Assembly: GCA_029204225.1 (NCBI GenBank)
Contig: CM055093.1
Location: 28,777,777 to 28,841,776, forward strand
Source: Diphasiastrum complanatum
Taxonomy: Eukaryota; Streptophyta; Lycopodiopsida; Lycopodiales; Lycopodiaceae
Reading direction: 5' to 3'
Length of the DNA stretch: 64,000 bases
The position numbers and the translations under genes are program-made. Each line of letters begins with the position of its first letter. The first letter of the stretch is position 1. The notes beneath the pieces were generated by a model. That model was not told the DNA's origin. It worked only from the letters and a program-made list of their open reading frames with translations, and searched no databases. Below are positions 22,029 through 34,183 of this stretch, in pieces.

Positions 22029-22439
22029 TGTTAGAAGATTCTTCTAACCGATTCCAGCTATCACAAGCACATAATAGAATTAATAATGTATTTTAGAACA
22101 TTTTCAATATTAAGGAAAATATTATTGCAATCGTTGTAATTGAGCTCACCCAATATCAGAAAGTGGAGTCAAGCCATCAAACTACAAAGGAGAGCGTTGA
22201 CAAATCATAGATAATCTTCAAACTTAGTTCTACACGTAGTCTTCTATGTGACTCCAAACTTAATGCTTTAGTAAAATATAATGAAAAGGGACCCAAAGTA
22301 GTTAAAATATAATTTGGTTTCATAAACTTTGTAAAGTCAAGTTGCTATGGCACATGGTTTTGGGTGAACCAAAAACCCTAACCCTATGAATGTCTATATA
22401 AGGCCATGTGACACCAATTTGTAGCCACCTTTTTCATTT

Positions 22440-22535
<96 letters not shown>

Positions 22536-23130
22536 TTATCTCCTCCTTCCTATCTCTTGTTTGCAAAAGCCCTTCTTTTTTCCTTGTATGTGATTCTTGT
22601 GGATGATGAATGCTTGTATTGTTTTTGTTAATCATGCTATCAAAATCACAAATGATCCTTAGCACTTGCATTCGTCCATTAGTCTCAAAACTAATCTATA
22701 AAATCCACACACAAGCAAACTAGGTGTTAGAAATACATCTTGGCGTGATCATTAAGATCTAGATTTCCCTTCATTGTTCACCTCCCTTGAGAAGATCAAC
22801 CTCTTGAGGAAAAGATCTAGAGCCAAGGATGCCTAGATAAGCCAAAGAAGCCAAGATCCAAGAAAGGATCAAAACAAAACCAAAAAAACTAGAAAGAGAT
22901 TAAGGAAAGATGAAACTCACCTCGAGATCTAAGCCATTCCACTTTTAGATCTCACATTAAGATTGACAAACCTTATTAGGCTTAGATTTCCATTCCTATT
23001 TCATCATTTACTCTCTCCCCATTGGATCGAAACCCGTTACTACACACGACTACTCACCTGGTTGGAGATCCAAAACCGTTCTTTTCTCTCTAGATCTAAC
23101 CAATTAAGGATGCACGAAAAGGGTCCAACA
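22029..23130 (+). repeat. 5' LTR of Tat-like gypsy P, with GA tract
   Basis: Putative LTR starting TGTTAGAAG and ending GGTCCAACA, immediately before a tRNA-Asp-type PBS. A TATA motif, CTATATAAGG, lies at 22394-22403, and about 40 bp later a pure GA tract (22445-22531) begins. The start is inferred from the TG...CA ends and from the interruption of copia I at that point. The matching 3' LTR was not identified in the window. Confidence 0.55.
22445..22531. repeat. (GA)n microsatellite, ~43 units
   Basis: Uninterrupted GA dinucleotides, located just downstream of the TATA motif of the gypsy P LTR. Open frames of Arg-Glu or Leu-Ser repeats across it are artefacts. Confidence 0.97.
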
Positions 23131-23137
23131 CTTTTTT

Positions 23138-23156
23138 TGGCACCGTTGTCGGGGAG
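23138..23156 (+). other. Primer-binding site of gypsy P (tRNA-Asp type)
   Basis: TGGCACCGTTGTCGGGGAG matches, with two changes, the sequence typical of plant Athila/Tat elements, which is complementary to the 3' end of tRNA-Asp. It starts 7 bp after the LTR end. This PBS distinguishes the Tat/Athila lineages from the tRNA-Met-primed chromoviruses elsewhere in the window. Confidence 0.8.
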
Positions 23157-23329
23157 ACGGTGCTAAGCAGATCTAGGAATGGATTTTTTGTTTGCATTTA
23201 TTTGCTATTTTTTTTTCTTTTTTACAGGCTTATTACTCGCCCTAGTGGGTTTTTCTGACTCGTCCACTATGATTATTACTTGTCGATTGCAAAGTCTTGA
23301 GACTTTCTCAGTATTTTTACTCGTCCTCT

Positions 23330-24543
23330 ATATAGAGCTCTCCACAGAATCAGATCACACCCAGAGCAATGAGCAATTTAGAAAGCTCTCCACCGACCTT
23401 ACCATGGCTGTCAACCAGAAGCTGAAAGGCTTGCAAACAGGACCCACCTACACTTGTCCTAGGAGAGAGTCCACTTGGTGTCTATAATGCATAGGTAATC
23501 ACACAGGAAACAAAATCCCACAGTTGCGACAAAGGTTAGAGCGGCCCGCACGATGATACTACCATATCTGCAATATGAGTAATCATGACACGACTGATTG
23601 TTGATACAACCTACGGAACCAAGTTGTATGCCCAACACCAAACCCTATCCCATTGGCACAACGACAAGGCACCTTACCCCAACTGCCACCTAGATTGGCA
23701 TTACCTCCCATTCCCCCTAGAACTCAAGGATTCGTAGTGAGAAACCCACAACGTGACTGCTCAACAGCTGAACATGATCGAAGTGTCCAATGAACCCTAC
23801 TATTCAGAGGAAGAAACACCTAACTCTGTTATAGTGCCTTTTATAGATGGAGAAAACAGAGAGCTAATACCAATCTATGGTACCGGATTCAGAGCTCCCA
23901 TTACATGTTATGGATGTGGAGAGAATCATAGAATTGTTGAGTGTCCTAACAAGCCGTAAGGCAATTTCATGCCGCTTTGTCGTGATTGTGGGTACGGACA
24001 CCCATACCTAACGTGTCCAATGAGAAAGGAGAAGCAATGAGAGGTTTTCACTCTGCTACATCTAATGAGTGTGGTAGGATAATCCAAGGTATCTACAATG
24101 CCTATATTTATCCAAAACAGAGCGCAAAAGCGATTAGAAAAAGAACCAGCCAAATCCGCCGTGATAGGATCTATTAGTGGCTCTTAGGGTTCTTTATGCA
24201 TTGGTGAATACCCTAATCCCACTGTTGAACAAGGGAACTTTAGATGCATGAAGGAATGGGTTAGAGAAGCCCAAGCCTTAGATCAAGCCAAAAAGATAGC
24301 CCAAGTGCATGACAAGATCAAGCCAGAAAGACAGCCCGAGAGCATGACAAGGGCCAATTTGAGGGTGAAAACGATCGATGACCCAATGCTTCTCTATGCT
24401 CTTTAGTGAATCCAAGATTACTGCAATTCATCCGTGAAACCGGACATAATGCACATGAGCATTCTGGTATGGAGATCCCTTTCCATAGCAAGGAGGTGGA
24501 AAAGGACCATACATCTATCTTAATTGACCAATTAAGAAGAGAT
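23330..24543 (+). pseudogene. Ty3/gypsy P gag region (Tat-like)
   Basis: Plus-strand decayed gag. A first cysteine cluster (CNMSNHDTTDC) lies near 23570-23605. The frame at 23753-23959 then holds a double knuckle: ITCYGCGENHRIVECPNKP, stop, then LCRDCGYGHPYLTCPMRKEK. Beyond it the translation continues with stops to about 24400 (KPERQPESMTRANLR, then TIDDPMLLYAL). The GENHR..ECPNK..CR.C.Y.H signature is shared with the minus-strand gypsy at 10.3 kb. The element is interrupted at 24544 by a copia LTR. Protease, RT and integrase of this copy were not found. Confidence 0.7.
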
Positions 24544-25707
24544 TGTTGGGATTCGATAGGTGGATCAACCAACAATGCATGTTGCAGAAAATGCAGCAGC
24601 AGGGAATCCTCAATGCACAAAACTAAGTCTATCGATCTAGTGATCAGACCGACTTCGACATCTCGAAGTCTATCCTACTTGATTGATCACAGTTTCAAAG
24701 TTGTTGGATGGACTAATTCAATTCCCTAGCCATGCACATGTACCTTTATTACAGATTTAGCTTTGTGGAAGCATTCTGGGTGAAGTACATTAGAGCGATA
24801 AATCAACGGGAGCTATCAATCATACAAAAACAATTTAATCTACTAACAATGAATAACTAGAACATGAATGAAAGAGATTATTCAAGACGACATGCATGAC
24901 CTAGATTATTGGAACAAAAGTTATTTAGTCATGAAAGGAATATACATGCTGGAATGCATGCAAATTCACGATCTTCTTGAAACAATACTCTGTGATAACA
25001 GAGAGGAAGATCAAGGCAATTGTGCTTTGAAGCTCGACTTGACCAAATTGGTCGACAATAGAGCTGATACAATAATGCTCATGCAGATTGCAGATGGAGC
25101 TTCTGGTTGTTCATGGAGCTTAGCTGAAGCAACTGATAAGTCACTGTATATATACACATGGCTAACCGATTAAAAGAATGATTAATGAGTAATTTACAAA
25201 CAGGATTAAGGCACTATGTGTTGTTGGTAGTCGCACTCGGACAATATCTAATTCAGTTGGAGATTATGTCTAGTTGTGACAAATGTACTGGTGAGCCGCC
25301 AATTTGATGATAACAACTTTTGGGAGTTGGCACATCACGTCAAATTTTGGAGGAGTTGATGTCGAGGAAGTTGATGACATGGAAGTTGAAGACTTCATAG
25401 CTTGTCTTGAGAATACATCGAAGTCGGAGACTTTGATGTCGAGGAAGTCAGAGACCTTGATGTTGGTGGAGTTTGATGTCAGGACGTCGGTGACTTCGAT
25501 GTCGATGATGTGGACTTCGATGTTGATGATGTGGACATCAATCTTGCTTCTTACAAGGGCTCCATTCAAACTTCGAGCAAGGAAACATCGGGCCCAGAAC
25601 CATTTGTCAGGAAAGTCGAGGTCGGGCAAGTCGATGAAATGTTGTCATCGACTTTCCTTGTATTTTTGTAGACTGTCATCGACTTTCCTTGTATTTCTGC
25701 ATCCCCA
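24544..25707 (-). repeat. 3' LTR of copia copy J
   Basis: On the minus strand it starts TGGGGATGCAGAAATAC at 25707, following AAGGGG (polypurine-like) and the pol end, and ends near 24544 (plus strand TGTTGGGATTCG). It contains a short duplicated block (GTCATCGACTTTCCTTG at about 25648 and 25676) and a cryptic GATGTCGA-rich stretch at about 25350-25550. The far end resembles the LTR of copia I. The boundary at 24544 also marks where gypsy P is broken. Confidence 0.6.
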
Positions 25708-27470
25708 CCCCTTAGTCTGGATCCTTGAATGCCTTGATTTGCAAATTCAAGATAGCACAAAAATTCTTGTCTGCTTCTTGATTCAATCCCTTTGTAAATA
25801 TGTCAGCTGCCATGTACAGGATTCTACAAAATTTAAGACCTACCTCCTTGTTGAGTATCATGCTCCTGATGTAGTGATATTTGATTTTGATGTGTTTACT
25901 CCTAGAATGAAAATCTAGGATTGATAGATAATGCTTCAAATTTTGTGGAAGACATTCCAATGGAGGTCTGACCATTATTGAGTAGGAAGAAAAATCCAAA
26001 AGTCTATTTTCTGGTGTCAACTCACCTGCCCAATTTGCATTTATATATCCATGAAGTGTATGGATATCGGATGAATCAACATCACCATAGCAAATACATA
26101 GGTCGATAGTAGATCGTACATATTTGATTACTCTAAAAAGAGTTTTTCAATGGATCATGCCAGGATTGGTCATGTACTGACTCAAGGAACTGATTAATAA
26201 AGAATTTAGCACCAAGCAGTGATGGTGTTTGCATTGGGCCACATATATCAGTGTTTACAATGTCTAACAAATTTTTGAAAATATGTTCTTGATTTGACTT
26301 AAATGGACTTCTTGCCTACTTTCCTATGATACAACTTTGGCAGACAGGAGGGTCGACAATTCGATAGTCTAAATCATAAACTGAAGAATGTCTAGACATG
26401 TACCCTATTGATGTATGATTAAGGTGACCAAGTCTATAATGCCAAATCGATTCTTTATTAGTAGATGCTGAACTACTTAAAGCACGATTAGTTACAGAAT
26501 TACAATGACTAAGCCTATAGTAATATCCTTCTCTCTTTTCGAGTGCAAGAACTTTCTTGCCCTTATCAAGAATTTGACAGGAATCTGTCTGAAACTCTAC
26601 CCTATATCCTAGATCTGTGATTCGACTGACCGCCGACAACAGATTTGTCATCAGATTCGGGACATACAATACGTTTGGTATTAGCTTCGATAGTCCGTTC
26701 TGAAAATTCATTCTAATAGTACCTTCATGGGAGCTGCTATCTCCAAGGTGAAAAAATTTGTTGGTGCTATAGGTCGAATAATCGATAAACTATTCTCGAT
26801 GGCTTGTCATATGTTGTGTTGCTCCAGAATTGAAGAACCATTCCTCATATCGTTCGACATGGTGATGGCTCACCATGAAGGCTTCTTGCTCTTCATCATC
26901 TTCGATCTTCTGCTTGGTGTCGGATGTAAGAGCTTGCTGATTTGGCTACTTCTTCTTCTTGTCGTTGTAGATCTTCAAGACTCGATAGTCCTGGATCTCA
27001 TAATTTGTCCTCTTGCAGTACCTGCAGAAGAGTCTTTTCTAGTTCTGAGAAGGTTGCTGATTCTGGGCCATCTATGACTGCTTCTGACTGTTGTCGTTCT
27101 ATCGGACAACCTTTGTGAAAGATTTCAGATCACTAAGATCTGGAAATCCAAGGCCATGCACCTTTGGTGCTTTCCCCTTTGGTCCTTCTTGAAAATCATA
27201 CTTATGATATTTTTGTTGAATAATTCGATGAGTAAATGAACAAAAAATAGTTTTGTGTCCATTTGAGTTGCACAAATGACAATGAGTATCAGTCATCTGT
27301 CTCTTCATAGTTGGACACTTGTTCATGATGTGATTACCAACATAGATCGCACATCAAACATTCTCTCTACTTGGAAAAATCTTCAGCATCTTCTCAGCAC
27401 CTTTGTCAATCTTTGCATGATGTTTTTCCAAGGCTTTCAGCTTCGCGTCAAGCTATGCTTGTGTCAGGTA
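25708..27470 (-). pseudogene. Ty1/copia copy J with internal pol deletion
   Basis: Minus strand. In coding order: gag end with an intact zinc knuckle CHLCNSNGHKTIFC (27099-27326), a protease region in broken frames (26727-27077), the integrase zinc-finger domain at 26316-26711 (YRLGHLNHTSIGYM, CQSCIIGK), and a little integrase core (DICGPMQTPSLLGAKFF). Near 26200 the reading jumps directly to RNase H (SQYMTNPGMIH, YINANWAGELTPENRL), and 25712-26020 gives the pol end (HIKIKYHYIRSM, ADIFTKGLNQEADKNF). Most of integrase and all of RT are deleted. It is truncated on the gag side near 27470. Confidence 0.8.
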
Positions 27471-27474
27471 CACA

Positions 27475-27985
27475 AAAAGTTGGTAGATGACATAAATAGA
27501 TTGATTGTGGAGAATGAAGGACTGAAAAGCCAAAGAAGAAATATACTCAAGCTTTAAAATATAATGAGTTGCTTAGGAAAATCTTAGGAAAGTAGGATAA
27601 AAAGCTTGAAACACTAACAATAAGAGTGCAACAACACGAGATGGATATAGAAGCTTCTAGAAGAGAATGATGGGATCTAAGGGTGTAGATTGAGGAGTTG
27701 CAACAAGGACAAGAGTGCAATATGATAAGGTAAGCTACCCACAAGGCTCATAATGTGGGATAGCTTAAAGCCCTTTATGGAGGTAATGGAGGTGACATAC
27801 AAGAGAGGCAGCTATTACATAAAGATGATAGTTAGGAGATAATCCTTTTTTTTTTTCTTGAGATTTTGAAGACACCAAGAAGTGAATCATGTTTTTCAAA
27901 ATCAACTTGTAAGCCTATCATATGTGGACAAGTTTGTGAATGTTTTTATGCACTTTGTCTGATACATTGAGTAGGAACCCCCCCC
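27475..27985 (+). pseudogene. Decayed coiled-coil ORF before an LTR
   Basis: The plus-strand reading is rich in Lys, Glu, Leu and Gln with heptad-like spacing (KLVDDINRLIVENEGLK, then LETLTIRVQQHEMDIEAS, then IEELQQGQE), broken by several stops. It ends about 100 bp before an LTR-like repeat at 27986. No domain is recognised. It may be the tail of an element polyprotein or accessory ORF belonging to that LTR. It has lost coding integrity. Confidence 0.4.
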
Positions 27986-28560
27986 TGTTAGAGGGTTTGT
28001 GGATATTGAGAAAACCCTTAGAATTCATCAAACAAAAGCATTACACTTGTCTACACTCTAATTGGCATGAGTTTAGCCTCTTACTCTATTTTGGCTCAAT
28101 AGTGGCATTACAAGTGGAAATGCATAATTTGCCATCTATGCCAAATTTGTTCCTATCAACATCCTACACCTAGATGCTTGATATAAAAACATAAGACTCC
28201 TATATCTAACATAGATAATTATTCATTTATTAGTAGTTAATAAGTGAGAGGGATTTGCAACCCCATGTGTGTAGATCTGACCCAATGATCAAATAGTTAT
28301 TTGATTGATTAGAAGTTGATTAAAGAAAAATAGGCCAAATTGCGGGAATGAAATGTTGTAGGGCTTGTTAGTCAAGTTAGTGAATAACAGTGGGTTCCTC
28401 CTCAAATTCAAATTCAAATTCAAATAATAAGGGAGGTAGGAATTGGCCAATAGGCAATGAGGCCAAGTGCCCTAAAATCCACTATATATAATGGTACTTT
28501 GTGTTTCATTTTTCATGTTCAATCAAGAAGGTAGAAACTCTACCAATTTGCAATTGGATG
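27986..28560 (+). repeat. Gypsy LTR copy (same family as 4381-4747)
   Basis: Starts TGTTAGAGGGTTTGTGGAT, matching the start of the minus-strand gypsy LTR at 4747, and aligns with it again from about 28216 to 28530. It has about 200 bp near the start that the other copy lacks. A TATA motif (CTATATATAATGG) lies near 28482. The true downstream end is unclear because the sequence runs into the TG/GA compound microsatellite. Confidence 0.6.
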
Positions 28561-28654
28561 TCCTTGCTCTTCTTTCTTGCTCCATCTCTCATGTTCTATT
28601 GTGATCTTATTATTATTTGGATTTGCTAGTTGTTGGATTTGAATCTTCTTATGC

Positions 28655-28841
<187 letters not shown>

Positions 28842-29102
28842 AGCTTGATCTTGTAGTTTAGGGTTAGTTGATCGTAGTGTTAGATGGTGAATCACAAGAA
28901 TGTGTATGAATCTGAATTATGTAATCACCCTCATGGGAACGAATCTTTGCGTGACATGTGTCTTCATATAGAATGTAGAAATATTGATCAACTTGTGATC
29001 TACCAACAATCTAATGAATCTTGCCACTTCCTAAGATTGATGCTTTGTAGGTGCTTAGGTTAGGTCTAGAGTTGAAGGTGGATAGGAAAACTTGTTACCC
29101 CC

Positions 29103-29265
<163 letters not shown>

Positions 29266-29299
29266 AAAAAAACAGACCTCAACGGCATTTTCCACAACT

Positions 29300-29645
29300 A
29301 AACCATAATATATTGTCATCACAAGTGCTACTACTAAGGCAATTTCACTCATAGATCTGGTAGCAAACATCAACCTTGGTCAAAAAGATCCTATTGTTCT
29401 TTATTGTGATAATCAAAGCACAACACTATTTCTGAATCCAAAATTTCATTCTCAAAGTGAACATATCAAAATCAAATACCCGGTATATCAGAGAAAAGGT
29501 GCAAAGTAAGCAAGTCTTTCTTATCTTCTGCAAAATAGAGTTTATGGTAGTAGACTACTTCACTAAGGCACTATCAAAGGATGATCATATCAAATTTAAT
29601 AATATTTTAAATCTAAAGATAAAAAAATTTCTGGATTCACATTAA
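29300..29645 (+). pseudogene. Ty1/copia copy K: RNase H end
   Basis: Plus-strand end of a copia pol. It shows LVANINLGQKDPIVLYCDNQS, then SEHIKIKY, a frameshift, and VVDYFTKALSKDDHIKF to a stop at 29645. The catalytic-like DNQS motif and the C-terminal FTKAL block are standard. Everything upstream is lost at the CT tract. AAGGGAGAG, the polypurine tract, follows the stop and leads into the 3' LTR. Confidence 0.75.
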
Positions 29646-29652
29646 GGGAGAG

Positions 29653-30422
29653 TGTTGGATTTCAAGGTTCAAGGGAAAACTCACTTTTAATGAGTATTTA
29701 TAAATTTTGAAGACTACAATTCTTAACAAAAGTTCAAATCTGAGAATGTCAATCTATTTTAATCGTAGGAAACAAAATCGAAATTGATCCCTGGCTTGGA
29801 TAGACTAGTTGAATCAAATCTTATATAACTTTAATCAAGACTCATTTTGATCGAAAGACCTATTTAGACCCATGGTCTATTCTAAACCCAAAGTCTTGTG
29901 AGAAAAATACAACATATAACTTGATTAAGGCCAAAATTTATGTACATAATGTCATTCCACACATATGGAGCCTATTCCCACGTGTGAAACATAGTTATTA
30001 AGTAGCTTGTACATAATCCCAATAGCTAATAAGGCAAATGGTCTAGTTTTCCAACTTAGAATGCATTTTTATCAATTCTAGGTTTTTTAGAGAGGTGCAA
30101 TTTGATTGGATGGCCATATATTTCTATGAGAGTTTAGGAGGAGCCAAAGGACAAGTCAACGTAGAATACCGCATGTGTGAATAGGTCAAGTCAGTCCAAG
30201 CTTCATGCTTTTTGTATACATTTCGTTTTGGAGCTCATTTGATAAGGACAATATCACGAGATCTTGAGGAATTTGCATCAAGCTAGGGTCTCTCTCTCTC
30301 TCTTTGCATGCATTGTGATGGATCCAGTGCGTTAATTAATGTTAATACTTTGCTCTTAACTCTCTGCTTATACAATAGGCTAGACTTCAGATGTGTGAAA
30401 CATGTTTGATTATTTACACTTT
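29653..30422 (+). repeat. 3' LTR of copia copy K
   Basis: Starts TGTTGGATTTCAAGG directly after the polypurine tract AAGGGAGAG. The end is estimated at about 30416-30422, where the minus-strand copia G reading begins. It shows no clear similarity to the other LTRs in the window. Confidence 0.6.
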
Positions 30423-30423
30423 G

Positions 30424-32533
30424 TTACGGGTACTTCGCTATGTCGAGTACTTCACTATCAAAATCAGCACAAGTAGGTTTAGTCAATACTATGCTTGGAT
30501 CTATTGGAGTATCAATTGGTTTGCAATCAGACATATGAAACTTTTCTAAAATGCCTTTTAGATATGTCTGCTGGCTAAGATAGATCTTCTTTTGAAATCT
30601 ATTTCTAGTAATGTGAATTTCTAGAAAAGAGTGGACAACTCCTAAATCAGTCATGTCAAATTCCTTTGATAGATCACTCTTAGTAGTGTGCAGAAGACAA
30701 GTGTCGTTAGACAATATAAATGCATCATCTAAGTAAAGAGCTATGTGAACTGAACTGGTGCCTATATGCTTTGAATAAACATTACAATCAACTGAATTGT
30801 TTGCGAATCCCAATTGAATGAGATAAGAGTTGATTCTATCAAACCATGCTCTTGCGGCCTGCTATCTCTTCAAGCATTCAAAGGCTTCATATTTGTGCTT
30901 AATGAACATGACTGTAGACCATCTAGAATAATCATTTATGAAAGTGATAAAATAGATTGCATCTCCTACGGACGGAGTTGGCATTGGACCACAAAGATCG
31001 CTATGTACAAGATCCAATACATGCTTTGTTTTGATAGAATGTGATTTGGGAAACTTGCTTCTAGAATGTTTTCCATAGGCACATGATTCACAAAAGAAAG
31101 TTTTCCTATCTAATGGAGAAGGGAAATACAATCCATCAACTAAGTTATTACAACGCATATAGAAAAGTGATCTTGTATTCACGTGTCCAAATTGACTATG
31201 CCACAGAAAAGCACTGTCGTTTACATTTGCATTAGAGATATTAGCTAATGCAACTGAATTAGAGAGTACGTAAAGATTTCCGACTCTAGTGCATGTAGTT
31301 AGAGTAGTATCCTCCTCAAATATTGTACACTGCTCAGATGATAAAGTAACAGTGTATCCCTCATCAGTTATCTTAGAGACTAATAACAGGTTATTTGATA
31401 GCTGAGAAATGTGAAGAACATTGGGAACACAAATAGATAGATCGTTGTTGAATGTGATCTTCATTGCTCCTTTACCTTCCATGCGTATGGTGTTAGAATC
31501 TCTGAGGTAGATGAATTGATCTCTCCTATAGGCTGTATACTCGGTAAACCATTCTTTGCGATAGGTCATGTGTTGGGTAGCGCTGCTATCCAAGTACCAG
31601 CTATCACTGTCTTCGTTGTTGTTGTTGTAAGCCATTAACAAATATGTATCTGACTCCTTGAATTCCATCGTGTTGGAGGAGTCTGGCTGTTGTTGTTGTT
31701 GTTGCTTCTTTGCCTCGTTGTAGATGCATATGCGACACTCCTTGATGTTGTGATTGGCTCTCTTGCAATATCTGCAGAAAAGCTTCTTTCATGATCCACT
31801 ATTCTCACCTTGAGTACAAGGCTTCTGCTGTTGCTGTTGCACGTGATTCTTGCCCTTGGATAGTCTTTCTTCTTGGTGTATAGAGCCATGGATTTGTCTT
31901 TGATAGATAGGCTGCTAGTTTTTCTTCGCATTTCTTCTTGAAGTAGGTGACCAATCACCTTTTGAAGAGTGAGTCGGAATGTGTGGAGACCATCACCACA
32001 AAGTGCTCATAGGACTTTGGAAGAGAAGAAAGCAAGGTCATGAAGACATCATCATCTTGAATAGAACATCCTACAACTGATAATTGATCTAACAGGGACT
32101 TGAAGCTGTTGATGTGAGAAGTGATGGCAGTAGAATTAGACATGCTAAGAGTAAATAACTTTCTTGTAAAATGTAATCTAGTGGTTACATCATGAGTCTC
32201 ATGGAGATTTGATAACAAATCTAATGCATCCTTAGAGGTTTTGCATGTGGTAACGTGGCATGTTTGGGAGTCGGCCAGATTGAGCGTGATACATGCTAAG
32301 GCCTTCTGATATTTGATCTTCCATGCCTTCGATCGATCACCATCTTCTGGTTTTAGGTCAGCACCTTCTACCACATCCCAAAGATCTCTATCTATCAACA
32401 TCATCCGGAGTTTTAACTTCCAGATGTAGAAGTTAGAACCATTGAACTTGTCAATGATTCTAGCTTCATTGGATGATGAAGATGAAGAGCTACCTATATG
32501 AGACATACTTACAGTAATACAAATAGAATACAC
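30424..32533 (-). pseudogene. Ty1/copia copy G with integrase-to-RT deletion
   Basis: Minus strand. The gag frame 31955-32533 (192 codons; likely start the Met of MSHIGSSSSSS) has a UBN2-type domain: FNGSNFYIWKLKLRMML, DLWDVVEGADLKPEDGD, LLSSLPKSYEHFV. A zinc knuckle (CRYCKRANHNIKEC) follows near 31740-31800 in another frame, then a Gln run. The frame 30862-31668 contains protease (WYLDSSATQHMT, Ser-Ser for the usual Ser-Gly), the integrase zinc finger (HSQFGHVNTRSL, CESCAYGKHSR) and part of the core (DLVHSDLCGPM). At about 30860 it jumps to RT ARAWFDRINSYL, and 30424-30813 has the catalytic LYLDDAF and SDCKPIDTPID. Most of the integrase core and the RT N terminus are missing. Confidence 0.85.
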
Positions 32534-32558
32534 TTAATCTCTCGATTTATATGAGCTA

Positions 32559-33200
32559 GGCTCTAATACCAATCTGATGGGGCAAGGGAACTGGAAGAAC
32601 GCAAACTAATAAGAGAGCAAGAATATTGCGGAACAACTCTCCCGTTACAATCAGCTGCTAAGTCAAAAATAATCTAATAGAAAGCTTATGCAAAATGCAA
32701 TCACCACTTTAAGTGTTCTTAGTTTTCCAACAGGATCTTAAAAATTAATTTATACTCAAAAGCAAGAGTACAGTCCACCGAAGAGATTAGAGATGATGTG
32801 TGTGGTATTACTGAAAAATGGATTCAATGAGAAGTTTGGTTCTGAAATAGATTGCAATAGTAGTGTGATATCACGAGTCTCTTAGGCGTCAAAGACAGCC
32901 ATCATCTGATCAGAAATTGAGGAGTCGTAGACGTCCGTGTTCCGATCAAAGTGAGTAAATAAGTGCGATCAAACAGCGATAGAGTGCATTCAAATCACAA
33001 TAAGCATTCATCTACGTTATACACAAATAAAAAGCGTATTGTTGCTATATTACACTGAAGCACAACAATGGCAGTTACAAAACAGAATGACGGCATAATT
33101 GGGAGGCTCAAATATGGATGGAGCGTCTCGTGTAATCTGTGCTGGGATGATCTATTTATAGATTGCATCCATGTATTAACTACAATAAATGATTGTCACT
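32559..33200 (-). repeat. PBS and 5' LTR of copia copy G (approximate)
   Basis: The plus-strand GGCTCTAATACCA at 32559-32571 is the complement of a PBS (TGGTATTAGAGCC). The LTR begins beyond it at about 32575 (TGATGGGGCAAGGG). On the element strand a TATA motif, TATAAATAG, lies at 33152-33160, and a block GGCTGTCTTTGACGCC matches the LTR at 13.9-14.5 kb. The outer boundary is uncertain. No 3' LTR of this copy was found. Confidence 0.55.
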
Positions 33201-33412
33201 TAATTAGGTAAGCCATTGTACTTGGAAGTATATGGCTTTTGTTACAACTGTACATAGTGTATACTGGAATGTTGACGCGGACGTGGACGTCGCAAATTCA
33301 GTCACCTCGCATTTTACGTGATGTGGTTTTCTCTCACTTCGCAAATTTCGGAAAGTGACTGGGAATGTCCCTCGTTCAAAAAATAGATGACCTTCGCGTG
33401 TTCTCTCTCTTT

Positions 33413-33438
<26 letters not shown>
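33413..33438. repeat. (GA)n microsatellite
   Basis: 13 GA units preceded by a short CT run, forming a small imperfect inverted repeat (TTCTCTCTCT...GAGAGAGA). Confidence 0.95.
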
Positions 33439-33443
<5 letters not shown>

Positions 33444-33449
33444 TGGAGT

Positions 33450-34180
33450 TCATGTGCACACACTGTGAGAAACCACCCAACCTAGTAGAAGCATCCAATC
33501 AATCTCTAGAAGCCTCACCCCAAGCCAAGGAACAAGAAGCATAAATGTATAGTGAGAGCCTGGCAATGAATCAAGAACCATGATGAGGAATAGGGCAAGT
33601 TTGGACCCCTTATATAGATAGAACCTAATGCATCCTGGGCACATAGCCATGCATAGGCCTATGTTCCCTATACATAGATTCACCTAGAATAGAGTCCTAT
33701 GCATGGACCAACTATTCATAGAATTGCTATTGATAACTCTACACATGCATACACTATCTCATTACCTTGTCTAAACTCCACTTAGTGTGTTCTGGGCCTC
33801 ACAAAGATATTAGTTACTTTCAGGTCATGTCCAGTATGACGTGGCATAACTAACAGCTTGTTTCACTGGAGTATCGTGTATCCAAAACTAGGAGTATACT
33901 GTATCCTATGTACTGGTCATGGACATAACACAGGTGAAACCAACTTTGGTTCTACGTCTGCTCATCTGATACCTATAGGAATCACAAACTTAGACATCCA
34001 ATTTATTTGAAGAATGTCTACAACGGGCTTTCGACTGATCTTCAGCAAAGAGTAACCAATCCTATCATAAATTCAAGTTCAGATGTTAAGTTCAAAAAAC
34101 TTGAAGTCATTGAAGACTTGGCCATCTTCAACAACTTCCACAAAACTTGCATTTAAACAAGTCTACAGAAACACATTACT
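33450..34180. other. No recognisable gene
   Basis: About 730 bp between copia G's LTR region and copia H. A 77-codon minus-strand frame at 33450-33683 shows no domain. A near-repeat of AGTCTACAGAAACACATTA occurs at about 34162 and 34190. Confidence 0.45.
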
Positions 34181-34183
34181 TTT

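Noticed and set aside
25304-25918. 204-codon plus-strand frame
   Set aside because: It crosses a cryptic GATGTCGA-rich part of the copia J LTR and then runs antisense to copia RNase H. Low-complexity artefact.
27986-28560. 3' LTR of gypsy P (22029-24543)
   Set aside because: Its sequence does not match the putative 5' LTR at 22029-23130. It matches the LTR family at 4381-4747 instead.
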